Of a DNA stretch of 64,000 bases, positions 27,034-36,135 are shown one piece after another. The notes below the pieces were generated by a model. It was given only the letters and a program-made list of their open reading frames with translations. It had not been told where the DNA came from and ran no database searches. Origin of the DNA: Kangiella sediminilitoris (lineage in GTDB: Bacteria; Pseudomonadota; Gammaproteobacteria; Enterobacterales; Kangiellaceae); contig NZ_CP012418.1 in NCBI RefSeq assembly GCF_001708405.1, positions 1,178,001 to 1,242,000 on the forward strand, written 5' to 3'. Positions within the stretch are counted from its first letter, which is position 1. Every line of letters starts with the position of its first letter. The position numbers and the translations under genes are program-made.

Positions 27034-27047
27034 CTAGGGGTTTTCCC
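27034..27047 (+). promoter_or_regulatory. CTAGGGGTTTTCCC motif, site 3 (third subtilase)
   Basis: Identical to site 1 and continuing TAA, so the full inverted repeat is TAGGG-N5-CCCTA. It ends 63 bases before the ATG at 27111. A perfect TATAAT (27056-27061) starts 8 bases downstream, so the motif would cover the -35 region of that promoter. Confidence 0.65.
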
Positions 27048-27110
27048 TAATTCAATATAATTGTCCTACATGTCATCCTTTTTGATGAAATTTCCAAATG
27101 GGTGGCAAAT

Positions 27111-29579
27111 ATGAAAACACAATCCTTTTTTAAATCAAAACCTGTGCAGGGCGCATTGCTTGCGGCTGGCATAGGTCTTTCATCTTTTGGCTTATCGGCA
27201 AAGTCCTTAGGTCCTCATCTATCAGAGACTTTACCAAACGCTTTAGACTCAGAGCAGTTTGAGGTAATTATTACCTTTGAAGGCGATGGTCCAGCGAGTG
27301 AAGTTCAAATTAATGCTCTAGAAAGCTTAGGCATCAATAGAGGCGTTATGCTGCAAAATGTTCCTATGATAGGAACGGTTGCAACAAAACAACAAATTGA
27401 GTCTATTTATGCTCGTGACGATGTTCGTTCAGTTTGGCATAACTCCGAACTTACCTATGATAACAAAGAAGCTACGCAACTTACTGGTGTTGATCGACTG
27501 CGTGCTGATCAGTCAATCCGATTGAATGGTGTTCCTGTATCAGGTAAAGGTATTGGCGTCGTGGTTAACGATTCTGGTGTAGATGGCACTCACTCAGATC
27601 TGAAGTATCCAAACCACGTTGTGCAAAATGTCTTAGCACAGACAAACCTAAACTCTATCGATACCATGTTACCGATTACTTATCAGGAAGATGTTGCAAA
27701 TACGGATTTAGCGGGTGGTCATGGTACTCACGTTGCAGGAACTATTGGCGGCAACGGCAGTATGTCGAGTGGTGAGCAGGAAGGTGTTGCACCCGGAGCT
27801 GATATCATTGGTTATGGATCTGGCGCAGGCCTTTTTATTTTGGATACCCTTGGTGGATTCGATTACGCGCTAACTCACCAGTTCGAGTACAACATTCGAG
27901 TTATTTCTAACTCTTTTGGTAGTACAGGCGATACTGGCACAGACTTTAATCCTGACCACCCGACTAATATCCTGACCAAGAAGCTTAGTGACAATGGCGT
28001 AATTGTTGTGTTCTCAGCAGGTAACTCTGGTAGCGGTGAAGCGACAATTACAGGTAACTTCAAAAAGGCTCCATGGGTTGTGACTGTTGCCGCAGGGGAT
28101 AAAGCTGGAAACTTAGCTGATTTCAGTTCACGTGGTGTGAAAGGCGGTGGCGGTACCGTTGAGGTTGATGGTGAAACTTTTGAGTGGGTAGACCGCCCGA
28201 CGATTACGGCACCGGGTGTTGATATTGTGTCTGCTAGAGCTTCTCTGGGTAGTACATCATTATTAAGTACAGCAGATGACGCAGAAGTATTACCTGCAGA
28301 TCAGGTACCCTACTACACATTATCCAGCGGAACATCCATGTCTGCGCCGCATATTTCAGGCATAGTTGCATTGATGTTAGAAGCAAACCCTTCTCTAAAC
28401 TGGCGTGATGTGAAACGTATCCTGCAAGAAACAGCTACAAATATGCCAGGCCTTGAGCCATGGGAAGCTGGAGCAGGTTATGTTAATGCCTATGCCGCAG
28501 TACAGGCTGCATTGGATGAAGCTAAGGACTTTGGTCAGACTACCAAGTTAAATCGTGATTTTAATGCCAGCGCTAACACCTCTGTGGCGGATGAGTTTCA
28601 AGTCGATGTGGACTATGCTCCGGCGGGAGACAATCCTGGCCAAACGTTTATCGTTGACGAGAATGTATCTTTAATTATGGCTCGCTCTAACGTTGGTGAC
28701 AACACTGTTGCTATCGTATTAACGAGTCCATCAGGCAAACGCTATGGCTCAAGTATTTCCTTGCCAGTACTAGGTCAAAATATCGCAGTAACTGCTCCTG
28801 GTGAAGCAGGTACCTGGAGTGTTAGCGTCAGTGGTATCGGCGGCGTTTCTGGTGTTGATTTAGATCCTGTTGGAGTCACCAATGGTTATGCAGTACCAGA
28901 TACCATTCCGGTGGATGTGAAGTTTGTACAGGTAGATGGATTTACTGGTATTGATGATGTTGCAGGTCATCCTGCCCAGTCTTTTATCGAGTACGCAGTT
29001 AGTGAACAGCTGGTTGATGCATTAGCCGATGGCTTTGCGCCTGATGCTGTAATTTCTCGTGCTCAATTTGCTGACTTCTTGACCTTAGCAGCTGGCATCC
29101 GCCAGTCAAATGATGCCGCAGATTCAAAATTTATCGACGTCAGCAGTAATGTTGCTGCAATTAATGCCGTAACAGATACTGGTTCAGCATTAAAAGATAC
29201 AGCTCAGCAACAGTCACCAGTGATGACATCAGGCAATAGTACCTTTAATCCTGAAGGCGCAGTAACGAAGCTTTCTGCAGCTTATTCATTGGTACAAGCT
29301 CTGGGGTTAGAAGGCGTTGAATCTAGCTATAGCAGTGGTTACCTCACAGCTATTTATGGTGACGAACGGGTGATGGTTGCTGATGCAGGCAATATTCCTG
29401 AGGATCTGAAGCACTATGTGCAACATGCATTAGATTTAGGTCTAATCAACGCTCGATTCGAAATAAACCAGGGTCCGTTCGATTTAGAACCAACAATTAC
29501 TGCCTACTTCGAACCAGGTAAACCTATGACTCGTGCTGGAGCAGCAGTCGCGTTAACACGCTTATTCTCCTCTTACTAG
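27111..29579 (+). CDS. Secreted S8 subtilisin-like protease 3 with SLH-like C-terminus (822 aa)
   Basis: Paralogue of the protease at 17817 along its whole length. The start is ATG 27111, since an in-frame GTG at 27102 lies within the GGGTGG that probably serves as ribosome binding site. Signal peptide about 1-30. Catalytic residues: Asp154 (VVVNDSGVDGTH), His204 (GHGTHVAG), Asn305 (SAGNSG) and Ser409 (SGTSMSAPH). A beta domain is followed by SLH-like repeats (GHPAQSFIEYAVSEQLVDAL, FNPEGAVTKLSAAYSL, PMTRAGAAVALTRL). The repeat residues are more diverged than in protease 2. A strong terminator follows. Confidence 0.9.
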   Translation: MKTQSFFKSKPVQGALLAAGIGLSSFGLSAKSLGPHLSETLPNALDSEQFEVIITFEGDGPASEVQINALESLGINRGVMLQNVPMIGTVATKQQIESIYARDDVRSVWHNSELTYDNKEATQLTGVDRLRADQSIRLNGVPVSGKGIGVVVNDSGVDGTHSDLKYPNHVVQNVLAQTNLNSIDTMLPITYQEDVANTDLAGGHGTHVAGTIGGNGSMSSGEQEGVAPGADIIGYGSGAGLFILDTLGGFDYALTHQFEYNIRVISNSFGSTGDTGTDFNPDHPTNILTKKLSDNGVIVVFSAGNSGSGEATITGNFKKAPWVVTVAAGDKAGNLADFSSRGVKGGGGTVEVDGETFEWVDRPTITAPGVDIVSARASLGSTSLLSTADDAEVLPADQVPYYTLSSGTSMSAPHISGIVALMLEANPSLNWRDVKRILQETATNMPGLEPWEAGAGYVNAYAAVQAALDEAKDFGQTTKLNRDFNASANTSVADEFQVDVDYAPAGDNPGQTFIVDENVSLIMARSNVGDNTVAIVLTSPSGKRYGSSISLPVLGQNIAVTAPGEAGTWSVSVSGIGGVSGVDLDPVGVTNGYAVPDTIPVDVKFVQVDGFTGIDDVAGHPAQSFIEYAVSEQLVDALADGFAPDAVISRAQFADFLTLAAGIRQSNDAADSKFIDVSSNVAAINAVTDTGSALKDTAQQQSPVMTSGNSTFNPEGAVTKLSAAYSLVQALGLEGVESSYSSGYLTAIYGDERVMVADAGNIPEDLKHYVQHALDLGLINARFEINQGPFDLEPTITAYFEPGKPMTRAGAAVALTRLFSSY

Positions 29580-29624
29580 GCTCCAGTGGGAGACTTTATC
29601 CAGGGACGGACTTTTTATTACCCC

Positions 29625-29653
29625 AAAGCCAGCTAAGGACAGCTGGCTTTTTT
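29625..29653 (+). terminator. Rho-independent terminator after subtilase 3
   Basis: Perfect 10-bp stem AAAGCCAGCT / AGCTGGCTTT, loop AAGGAC, then T-run. It closes the protease/signalling island. Confidence 0.88.
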
Positions 29654-29754
29654 ATTTGTTGTGACTTTCACGTCAGACCAGTGGTGAGTTGCTGGTGATA
29701 TTTGCTAATATTGCGTATATTCCAATCATCAATTTCAATAGAGCCATACAGAAT

Positions 29755-30933
29755 ATGTCAAAAGCCTTACTAGAAAACTGGGATGACATCCTTTTACTGG
29801 ATGATCAACTAACAGAAGAAGAGAGACTTATCAGGGATACGGCACGCGACTATTGTCAAAATAAGCTGATGCCGCGTGTGATGGAAGCCAATCGTCATGA
29901 ACACTTCCATCGTGAGATTATGAACGAGTTGGGTGAGCTAGGTTTGTTGGGATCAACCATCGATGGATATGGATGTGCAGGTGCTTCTTATGTAGCCTAC
30001 GGCCTTGTTGCTCGCGAAGTTGAGCGAGTTGATTCAGGTTATCGTTCAGCCTTGTCAGTTCAATCTAGCCTGGTTATGCACCCAATTAATGCCTATGGTA
30101 CTGAAGCGCAGAAAGAAAAGTTTATACCTAAGCTCGCTACTGGTGAGTGGGTAGGCTGCTTTGGTCTTACAGAACCAGACTCTGGATCGGACCCAGCCAG
30201 TATGAAAACGCGGGCGAAAAAAGTAGAGGGTGGTTATTCTCTAAGTGGTTCAAAAATGTGGATCACCAACTCGCCAATTGCCGATGTATTTATTGTCTGG
30301 GCAAAAGATGATGAAGGTGATATTCGTGGCTTTATTCTTGAAAAGGGGATGGAAGGTTTATCGGCACCCAAAATTGAGGGTAAATTCTCGCTAAGAGCCT
30401 CTATTACGGGTGAAATCGTAATGGATAACGTTTTTGTTCCTGAAGAGAATAAGTTTCCTGAAATCAAAGGCCTGAAAGGTCCTTTCGGCTGCTTGAATGT
30501 TGCTCGTTACGGTATTTCATGGGGTGCTCTTGGTGCTGCTGAATTCTGTTGGCATGCCGCTCGTCAGTATGGTCTTGATAGAAAACAATTTGCCAAACCA
30601 TTGGCCTCTACTCAGTTATTCCAGAAAAAGCTGGCTGATATGCAGACTGAAATTGCTCTTGGACTTCAGGGAGCACTGAGAGTGGGGCGTTTGATAGATG
30701 AGAAGCGCTTTAAGCCTGAAATGATCTCATTAGTTAAACGTAACTCTTGTGGCAAAGCACTGGATATTGCCCGTATGGCAAGAGATATGCATGGTGGTAA
30801 CGGTATCAGCGATGAGTACCATGTTATTCGACATGTGATGAACCTTGAGGCTGTAAATACTTATGAAGGCACCCATGATATCCATGCGTTAATTCTGGGC
30901 CGGGCCCAGACGGGTATACAGGCTTTTATGTAG
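29755..30933 (+). CDS. gcdH: Glutaryl-CoA dehydrogenase (392 aa)
   Basis: FAD enzyme that oxidises and decarboxylates glutaryl-CoA to crotonyl-CoA in lysine/tryptophan breakdown. Acyl-CoA dehydrogenase fold with GCDH-specific features: [16 protein letters not shown], the catalytic base Glu371 in [15 protein letters not shown], and the [12 protein letters not shown] segment. The start is ATG 29755 ([11 protein letters not shown]); an upstream in-frame TTG at 29689 would add 22 hydrophobic residues not found in the family. It stands alone between terminators. Confidence 0.93.
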   Translation: MSKALLENWDDILLLDDQLTEEERLIRDTARDYCQNKLMPRVMEANRHEHFHREIMNELGELGLLGSTIDGYGCAGASYVAYGLVAREVERVDSGYRSALSVQSSLVMHPINAYGTEAQKEKFIPKLATGEWVGCFGLTEPDSGSDPASMKTRAKKVEGGYSLSGSKMWITNSPIADVFIVWAKDDEGDIRGFILEKGMEGLSAPKIEGKFSLRASITGEIVMDNVFVPEENKFPEIKGLKGPFGCLNVARYGISWGALGAAEFCWHAARQYGLDRKQFAKPLASTQLFQKKLADMQTEIALGLQGALRVGRLIDEKRFKPEMISLVKRNSCGKALDIARMARDMHGGNGISDEYHVIRHVMNLEAVNTYEGTHDIHALILGRAQTGIQAFM

Positions 30934-30960
30934 GGTTTAAGCTGTTTAAATTTTATACGG

Positions 30961-30985
30961 AAAGGGCCTTTGCTGGCCCTTTTTT
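30961..30985 (+). terminator. Rho-independent terminator after gcdH
   Basis: AAAGGGCC / GGCCCTTT stem, loop TTTGCT, T-run. Confidence 0.85.
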
Positions 30986-31113
30986 ACTGTTAGAGCAAGC
31001 ATAATCACACTTTTTAACATACTAAGGCTTGTATTTTACTTAAATTTACGCAACCTTAGAGGTAGTAAGCAGTCTATTTACAAGACGGATTTAGAGACGA
31101 CAAAGGTTAATCA

Positions 31114-33300
31114 ATGATAAGTAAGAAGTGGTTTTTAGCTTTATTGGCGCTGATAGTATCATTCGGTGCAGTGGCTGATAATGCAAATAATAATAGCCAG
31201 AAGAAAGTACAGGCAGAAGTTCATGAAGAGGCCTATTCTCTGCCAGCCCCAGCCAGTTTGGGTATGGAGCCTGAAACTAAATTCAGAGAGACAGGGCGTC
31301 TGGTAGCGTTCTTACTTCTACAAAGTCACTATTCACACCCTCAGTTTAATGACGAGCTGTCTAAGGAAACTTTTAGACAGTACATCAAAGCGTTCGATCC
31401 GAATAGAAGCTATTTCTATGCGGCTGATATCGACCTATTGCGTGGATATGAAGACAAATTCGATGACGCACTTAGAACGGGTAAGATTGAAGTGGCCTAT
31501 GAGTTTTTTGAACTTTTTGAGCAACGCTATCGTGAGCGCTATCAATTTGCTTTAAAACAACTTGATAAGCCTTTGAACTTTGATTTGAACGAAGAGTATG
31601 CTTATGACAGAACGGAAGCTGAGTGGGCAAAAGATAAAAAAGAGTTAAATGAAATTTGGCGTAAGCGAGTTAAAAATGATGCGCTAAACTTAAAACTTGC
31701 AGATCAATCGAATGAAGAGATTAAAGATAAACTAAAAACACGTTATCGCTCTGCCATTCGTCGTTTGTCTCAGACAAACAGCGAAGATGTTTTCGGTTAC
31801 TTCATGAATGCTGTCAGTTCTGCGGTTGATCCCCATACATCTTATTACACACCTCGTCGTTTCGAGAACTTTGCTATCAATATGAGTCTCAAACTCCAGG
31901 GTATTGGCGCGGTGTTAACTCAGGAAGACCAATTTACCAAAATTGTGTCAGTGGTTAATAAGGGCCCAGCTCAGAAATCAGGTCAGATTCATAAAAATGA
32001 CAAGATTATCGGCGTAGCTCAAGGTGATAAAGGCGACATGATCGACGTTATCGGCTGGAGGAATGATGATGTAGTTGATCTGATTCGAGGAGAAGCGGGT
32101 ACAGTTGTTCGCTTACAAATTATTCCTTACACAGAAGCCGGTGATGGAATGCCTAAGGTTGTTCGTATTGTTCGCGAAGAAATTAAACTTGAGGATCAGG
32201 CTGCACATTCCAGTACCATGCAAATAGAACAGGATGGTCAGGACTATAACTTAGGTGTTATAGAGTTGCCGTCTTTTTATTCTGAAGCTGCTGCCCGTAG
32301 TAAAGATGCAGGTGGCGACATTACGAGCACCACGAAAGACGTAGCTCGATTAATCAAAGAATTAAAGAAAGAATCAATAGATGGGCTGATAATTGACCTA
32401 AGGAACAATGGTGGCGGTTCGTTAAACGAGGTCGTTGATCTCGTTGGGCTGTTTATTGATCATGGTCCGGTTGTTCAGGGACAGGATAGTGGTGGAAAGT
32501 TACGTATTCTCAAGGATCAGGATAAGGGAACTTTATATGATGGCCCTCTAGCCGTTATGGTCAATGGTTCAAGTGCCTCAGCATCTGAAATTTTTGCTGG
32601 TGCCATTCAAGATTATGGCCGTGGTATTGTCATTGGTGAAAATACTTTCGGTAAGGGTACCGTACAAAGTGTTGCTGATCTGGATAGATATTTACGTAAT
32701 CCAGAGATCAATGTTGGCGCCTTAAAGTTAACGGTTGAGAAATTTTATCGTGTCACTGGAGAAAGTACACAAAATAAAGGTGTAGCACCAGATATCACAT
32801 TCCCAACGATTTATGATCATGAAAAGTACGGTGAGAGCTCGTACGATAATGCATTAAGTTGGGATACTATCGATACTGCTGATTTTAATCCAGTGGCTAA
32901 CCTGGACACTTATTTGCCTTATTTAAAATACCGTCATGAACAGCGCAAGGAAAAGAACGAAGAGTTTGCTTTCTTTGTGGATGATGTTGAAAGGGCGAAA
33001 CTAGAGCGTGATAACAAAATCGTTTCATTGAATTATGAGAAGCGACTGGCTAAAAGAAAGCAAAATGATGAGCTTCGTCTAAAAAGAGAAAATATCAAGC
33101 GTAAAATGCAGGGGCTTGAGCCTTTAGCGCAGCTTGATAAAGATAAGGACGAAGAAACCGAAGAGGAAGAAAATAAAGCGGATGAGCCAGACGTTTTATT
33201 GAAAGAAGCTGGCAAAATACTGTCGGATTTAATCACTATCAAACAAAAACCTGAGCTCATTGCTCGCTTTGAGGAAAACCTGGGTAGCAAAGAGCTTTAG
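31114..33300 (+). CDS. prc: Tail-specific protease Prc (728 aa)
   Basis: Periplasmic C-terminal processing protease of family S41A. Signal peptide about residues 1-22. An N-terminal helical domain (RSYFYAADIDLL) leads to a PDZ domain (SLKLQGIGAVL... KGPAQKSGQI). The Ser-Lys dyad is in SSASASEIFAGA and ENTFGKGTVQ. A lysine/glutamate-rich C-terminal extension (about 610-728) corresponds to the DUF3340 region. In E. coli Prc degrades tagged periplasmic proteins and, with NlpI, the hydrolase MepS. Slightly longer than the E. coli protein. Monocistronic between two terminators. Confidence 0.95.
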   Translation: MISKKWFLALLALIVSFGAVADNANNNSQKKVQAEVHEEAYSLPAPASLGMEPETKFRETGRLVAFLLLQSHYSHPQFNDELSKETFRQYIKAFDPNRSYFYAADIDLLRGYEDKFDDALRTGKIEVAYEFFELFEQRYRERYQFALKQLDKPLNFDLNEEYAYDRTEAEWAKDKKELNEIWRKRVKNDALNLKLADQSNEEIKDKLKTRYRSAIRRLSQTNSEDVFGYFMNAVSSAVDPHTSYYTPRRFENFAINMSLKLQGIGAVLTQEDQFTKIVSVVNKGPAQKSGQIHKNDKIIGVAQGDKGDMIDVIGWRNDDVVDLIRGEAGTVVRLQIIPYTEAGDGMPKVVRIVREEIKLEDQAAHSSTMQIEQDGQDYNLGVIELPSFYSEAAARSKDAGGDITSTTKDVARLIKELKKESIDGLIIDLRNNGGGSLNEVVDLVGLFIDHGPVVQGQDSGGKLRILKDQDKGTLYDGPLAVMVNGSSASASEIFAGAIQDYGRGIVIGENTFGKGTVQSVADLDRYLRNPEINVGALKLTVEKFYRVTGESTQNKGVAPDITFPTIYDHEKYGESSYDNALSWDTIDTADFNPVANLDTYLPYLKYRHEQRKEKNEEFAFFVDDVERAKLERDNKIVSLNYEKRLAKRKQNDELRLKRENIKRKMQGLEPLAQLDKDKDEETEEEENKADEPDVLLKEAGKILSDLITIKQKPELIARFEENLGSKEL

Positions 33301-33322
33301 TACTTCGTTTTGGATAAAAATT

Positions 33323-33356
33323 AAAGCCTTAACTAGCTGTTAGTTAAGGCTTTTTT
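33323..33356 (+). terminator. Rho-independent terminator after prc
   Basis: Perfect 13-bp stem AAAGCCTTAACTA / TAGTTAAGGCTTT, loop GCTGT, T-run. Confidence 0.9.
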
Positions 33357-33412
33357 ATTGTCTATATTATGACTTTGTCCTATGATGGAGGTGCTTTTTA
33401 CGAGGATGATAC

Positions 33413-34309
33413 ATGCAGGAACTACTTTCAAAACCCATTTTCTCAATAGGTGAGAACTTTGATGTCACCTTGTCGCAGCTACTGTTGGCTATTTTATTTG
33501 TCATCATTGCGGCTTTATTAAGTCACTACGTAGCAAAGCTGATTACGAAAAAAGTTTTAGCTAAATTCAAGCTTGCTGAGGACAACCTGGTTATCTTCAA
33601 GAGGCTTATTTTCTTTGTATTCCTGGGAATTATCACTGTTACCACACTGTCATTTTTTAATATTCCTCTAACTGCCTTCGCTTTCATATCCGGTGCAGTT
33701 GCCATTGGCGCCGGCTTTGGAGCAAAGACTGTCATGGATAACTTTATCAGTGGCTGGATCTTAATGTCTGAGCGTCCATTACGGATTAATGACATAATTG
33801 AGTTTGAAGATCATTTAGGAAGAGTTATTGAAGTCGGGAATCGTTCGACCATGATTCGGCGTATTGATGGCGCTCATATGGTTGTTCCAAACAGTAGTCT
33901 GCTACAGGCAAACTTGATTAACTGGACGCTGGTAGATCCTAATATCAGAACATCAGTAAGGGTTGGTGTCGAATACGGAAGTGACGTTAGTAAAGTTAAA
34001 GAAATCCTCGAAAAAGTGATGAAGGAACATGAAAGCGTTATTGATGATCCCGAGCCTATGGTTATTTTCGAAGATTTTGCAGACAGCTCTTTACTTTTTG
34101 AGCTGTGGTTTTGGGCAAAAGTCGGTGCTGTCAGGGAACTACGAACAATACGAAGCGATATTCGATTTAAAATAAATAAAGAGTTTCAAGAAGCTGGTAT
34201 TGTTATCGCTTTTCCTCAGAGAGATTTGCACTTTAAATTTGCTGAAGGTAAAGGCTTTCCCGTCACCTTGAGTCATCCCGGTGATTCAAGCAATAAGGAT
34301 GGTGATTAG
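33413..34309 (+). CDS. MscS-family mechanosensitive channel (298 aa)
   Basis: Small-conductance mechanosensitive channel family, inner membrane. Three N-terminal membrane helices (about residues 18-41, 62-83 and 86-112), the last being the Gly/Ala-rich pore helix (FISGAVAIGAGFGAKTVMDN). The soluble beta domain follows (RPLRINDIIEFEDHLGRVIEVG, then MVVPNSSL). Size is close to E. coli MscS (286 aa). It opens on osmotic downshift in characterised members. It ends 2 bases before zntB, so the two are almost certainly cotranscribed. Confidence 0.92.
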   Translation: MQELLSKPIFSIGENFDVTLSQLLLAILFVIIAALLSHYVAKLITKKVLAKFKLAEDNLVIFKRLIFFVFLGIITVTTLSFFNIPLTAFAFISGAVAIGAGFGAKTVMDNFISGWILMSERPLRINDIIEFEDHLGRVIEVGNRSTMIRRIDGAHMVVPNSSLLQANLINWTLVDPNIRTSVRVGVEYGSDVSKVKEILEKVMKEHESVIDDPEPMVIFEDFADSSLLFELWFWAKVGAVRELRTIRSDIRFKINKEFQEAGIVIAFPQRDLHFKFAEGKGFPVTLSHPGDSSNKDGD

Positions 34310-34311
34310 TT

Positions 34312-35253
34312 ATGAGTGTGTCCTCATATATTGTCAGTAATAAAGGTGCGCTTATAGAGAGTGAAGGAACTGAGGCAAAAGCTTACACCCTCTATCATAT
34401 GAACTACTCAGTACAAACTGATCGCGAATGGCTGGAGGAGCGAGAGGGCATTAATAACTTGTTCAAAGAACAGTTACTAAAGACTGAAACACGGCCGACC
34501 TTTTATCAAGATGATCATTCTGTACTGGTATGCTTGCGTGGCGTTAATTTGAATCCCGGAGCGGATCCAGAAGATATGATTTCTATCCGGGTTTGGATTA
34601 GTGAGGATACAGTAATCATCAGCACCAACCGTCACAGCTTGTCGCTTGAAGATATCATTCGTAATTTATCCAACCGTCTGGGTCCGAAGACTCCCGGCGA
34701 GTTTTTAGCCGCTTTAATTGAACGCCTGGCTATCCGTATTGAGGAGTTTTTCGAGAAGTTTGAATCAGAGCTGGACAGCCAGGAAGACAATATTGAGCTG
34801 GTTGATGGGCAAACAGCAGGTGCTGAGCTGGGTAACTTTAGACGTCAGGCCGCTACCGTTAAGCGTTATCTGACTCCTCAGAAGGAGGCTTTAGATAAAT
34901 TGCAGCGTATTGACAGTTCACTATTTACTGCTGAGGTTTTGCAGGATATGAAGGATGATAGAGATAAGATTGCTCGTTTGCTGGAAGACTTGGAGCTATC
35001 ACGAGAGCGTTCTATGGCTTTACAGGAACAGTTACTGGCAAGAATAGGGTATGAACAGAATAATCGTTTATACGTGCTGGCTATCATTTCAGCTATCTTT
35101 TTACCGCTGACTTTTCTTTCTGGAATGCTTGGAATGAATGTTGCGGGATTACCCGGCACGAAAAGTACTAGCGCATTCTGGATAGTAAGCGGTGTGTGCC
35201 TTCTAATTGCGATTGGTCTACTTATCTGGTTCAAGCATAAGAAGTGGTATTAG
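34312..35253 (+). CDS. zntB: CorA-family zinc transporter ZntB (313 aa)
   Basis: CorA/ZntB metal transporter. A large cytosolic N-terminal domain is followed by two C-terminal membrane helices (about residues 255-275 and 286-307), separated by the signature GMNVAGLPG. ZntB members have GMN followed by V-G-G/A-I/L-PG rather than the CorA form. ATG at 34312 lies 2 bases after the MscS stop. Its last 23 bases overlap the convergent moeB gene. In Enterobacteria ZntB moves Zn2+ with protons; direction here is not evident. Confidence 0.88.
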   Translation: MSVSSYIVSNKGALIESEGTEAKAYTLYHMNYSVQTDREWLEEREGINNLFKEQLLKTETRPTFYQDDHSVLVCLRGVNLNPGADPEDMISIRVWISEDTVIISTNRHSLSLEDIIRNLSNRLGPKTPGEFLAALIERLAIRIEEFFEKFESELDSQEDNIELVDGQTAGAELGNFRRQAATVKRYLTPQKEALDKLQRIDSSLFTAEVLQDMKDDRDKIARLLEDLELSRERSMALQEQLLARIGYEQNNRLYVLAIISAIFLPLTFLSGMLGMNVAGLPGTKSTSAFWIVSGVCLLIAIGLLIWFKHKKWY

Positions 35254-35998
35254 TCTTACAGTCTACACATGATGGATCTTTCGGGACATTAAAGGATTTA
35301 AACTGTGTACTGATACTGTCATAAGCCAATAAAAAACTTTCTTTAGAAGCCGTCAGCCCAGAGATGATTTTAAGTGCCTCTGTGGCCTGTAAGCAGCCCA
35401 TAGTGCCAACAACTGGTGATAATATTCCCTGTTCTTCACAATTACCCTCAGGCAGGTTCATAGCACTGTATAAACAATGATAACAGGCGCTTTTGCTACT
35501 AAGATTAAAGATAGCTAATTGGCCTTTAAATCCAACGGCAGTTGCAGAAACCAGTGGTATTTGCCCTATGACAGAGGCTCTGTTGATAGCAAAGCGAGTA
35601 TCAAAATTATCAGAGCAATCAAGAATTACGTCGAAACTAAACTCACCGGTCAGCTCACTTAGTTGTTCCTGTGTTGCCTTTTTATTAATAACATTAACAT
35701 TAATGTCGGGATTTATGCCTTGAAGAGTTTCCTTAGCTGACTCTACCTTTTGCCTTCCTATACCCGAAACCTGATGAATAATCTGGCGCTGTAAATTTGA
35801 GCGCTCAACAACATCATGATCAATGATGGTCAGGTTCCCAACACCTGCAGCTGCTAAGTACATTGCAGCAGATGAACCAAGACCACCCATACCGATTATG
35901 GCTATATGGCTAGACTTAATCTTTTCCTGTCCCTCAACATCAATTTCAGGAAGAATGATTTGGCGACTGTATTGAATGAGTTCTTTTTGGCTAAGCAT
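35231..35998 (-). CDS. moeB: HesA/MoeB/ThiF-family adenylyltransferase (255 aa)
   Basis: E1-like enzyme that adenylates the C-terminus of a sulfur-carrier protein (MoaD or ThiS). Rossmann motif GMGGLGSSAAMYLAAAGVG (residues about 35-53), the Arg finger segment SNLQRQ, DCSDNFDTR with the nucleotide-binding Asp, and two CxxC zinc pairs (CYHC and CVDC). MoeB is favoured over ThiF by overall layout (GCLQATEALKIISG), but no moa or thi gene is adjacent. It converges on zntB with a 23-base overlap of coding ends. Confidence 0.85.
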   Translation of the reverse strand: MLSQKELIQYSRQIILPEIDVEGQEKIKSSHIAIIGMGGLGSSAAMYLAAAGVGNLTIIDHDVVERSNLQRQIIHQVSGIGRQKVESAKETLQGINPDINVNVINKKATQEQLSELTGEFSFDVILDCSDNFDTRFAINRASVIGQIPLVSATAVGFKGQLAIFNLSSKSACYHCLYSAMNLPEGNCEEQGILSPVVGTMGCLQATEALKIISGLTASKESFLLAYDSISTQFKSFNVPKDPSCVDCKTNTTSYA

Positions 35999-36135
35999 AG
36001 AGTGCTCGAAATATGAGTTATTGAAATTATCTCACAAGCTATGCGCTTCACCAAGCTCTCTCAGTGCTGCTCCTAATTGCACTTACGCTAGCTGCCTGAT
36101 AATCTTATGACCTTTATCCAGACCCAGATATTATT

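Noticed and set aside
15424-29653. Protease island as a recently acquired mobile element
   Set aside because: No integrase, transposase, tRNA end or flanking direct repeat was seen and codon use looks like the neighbourhood, so recent transfer is not supported.
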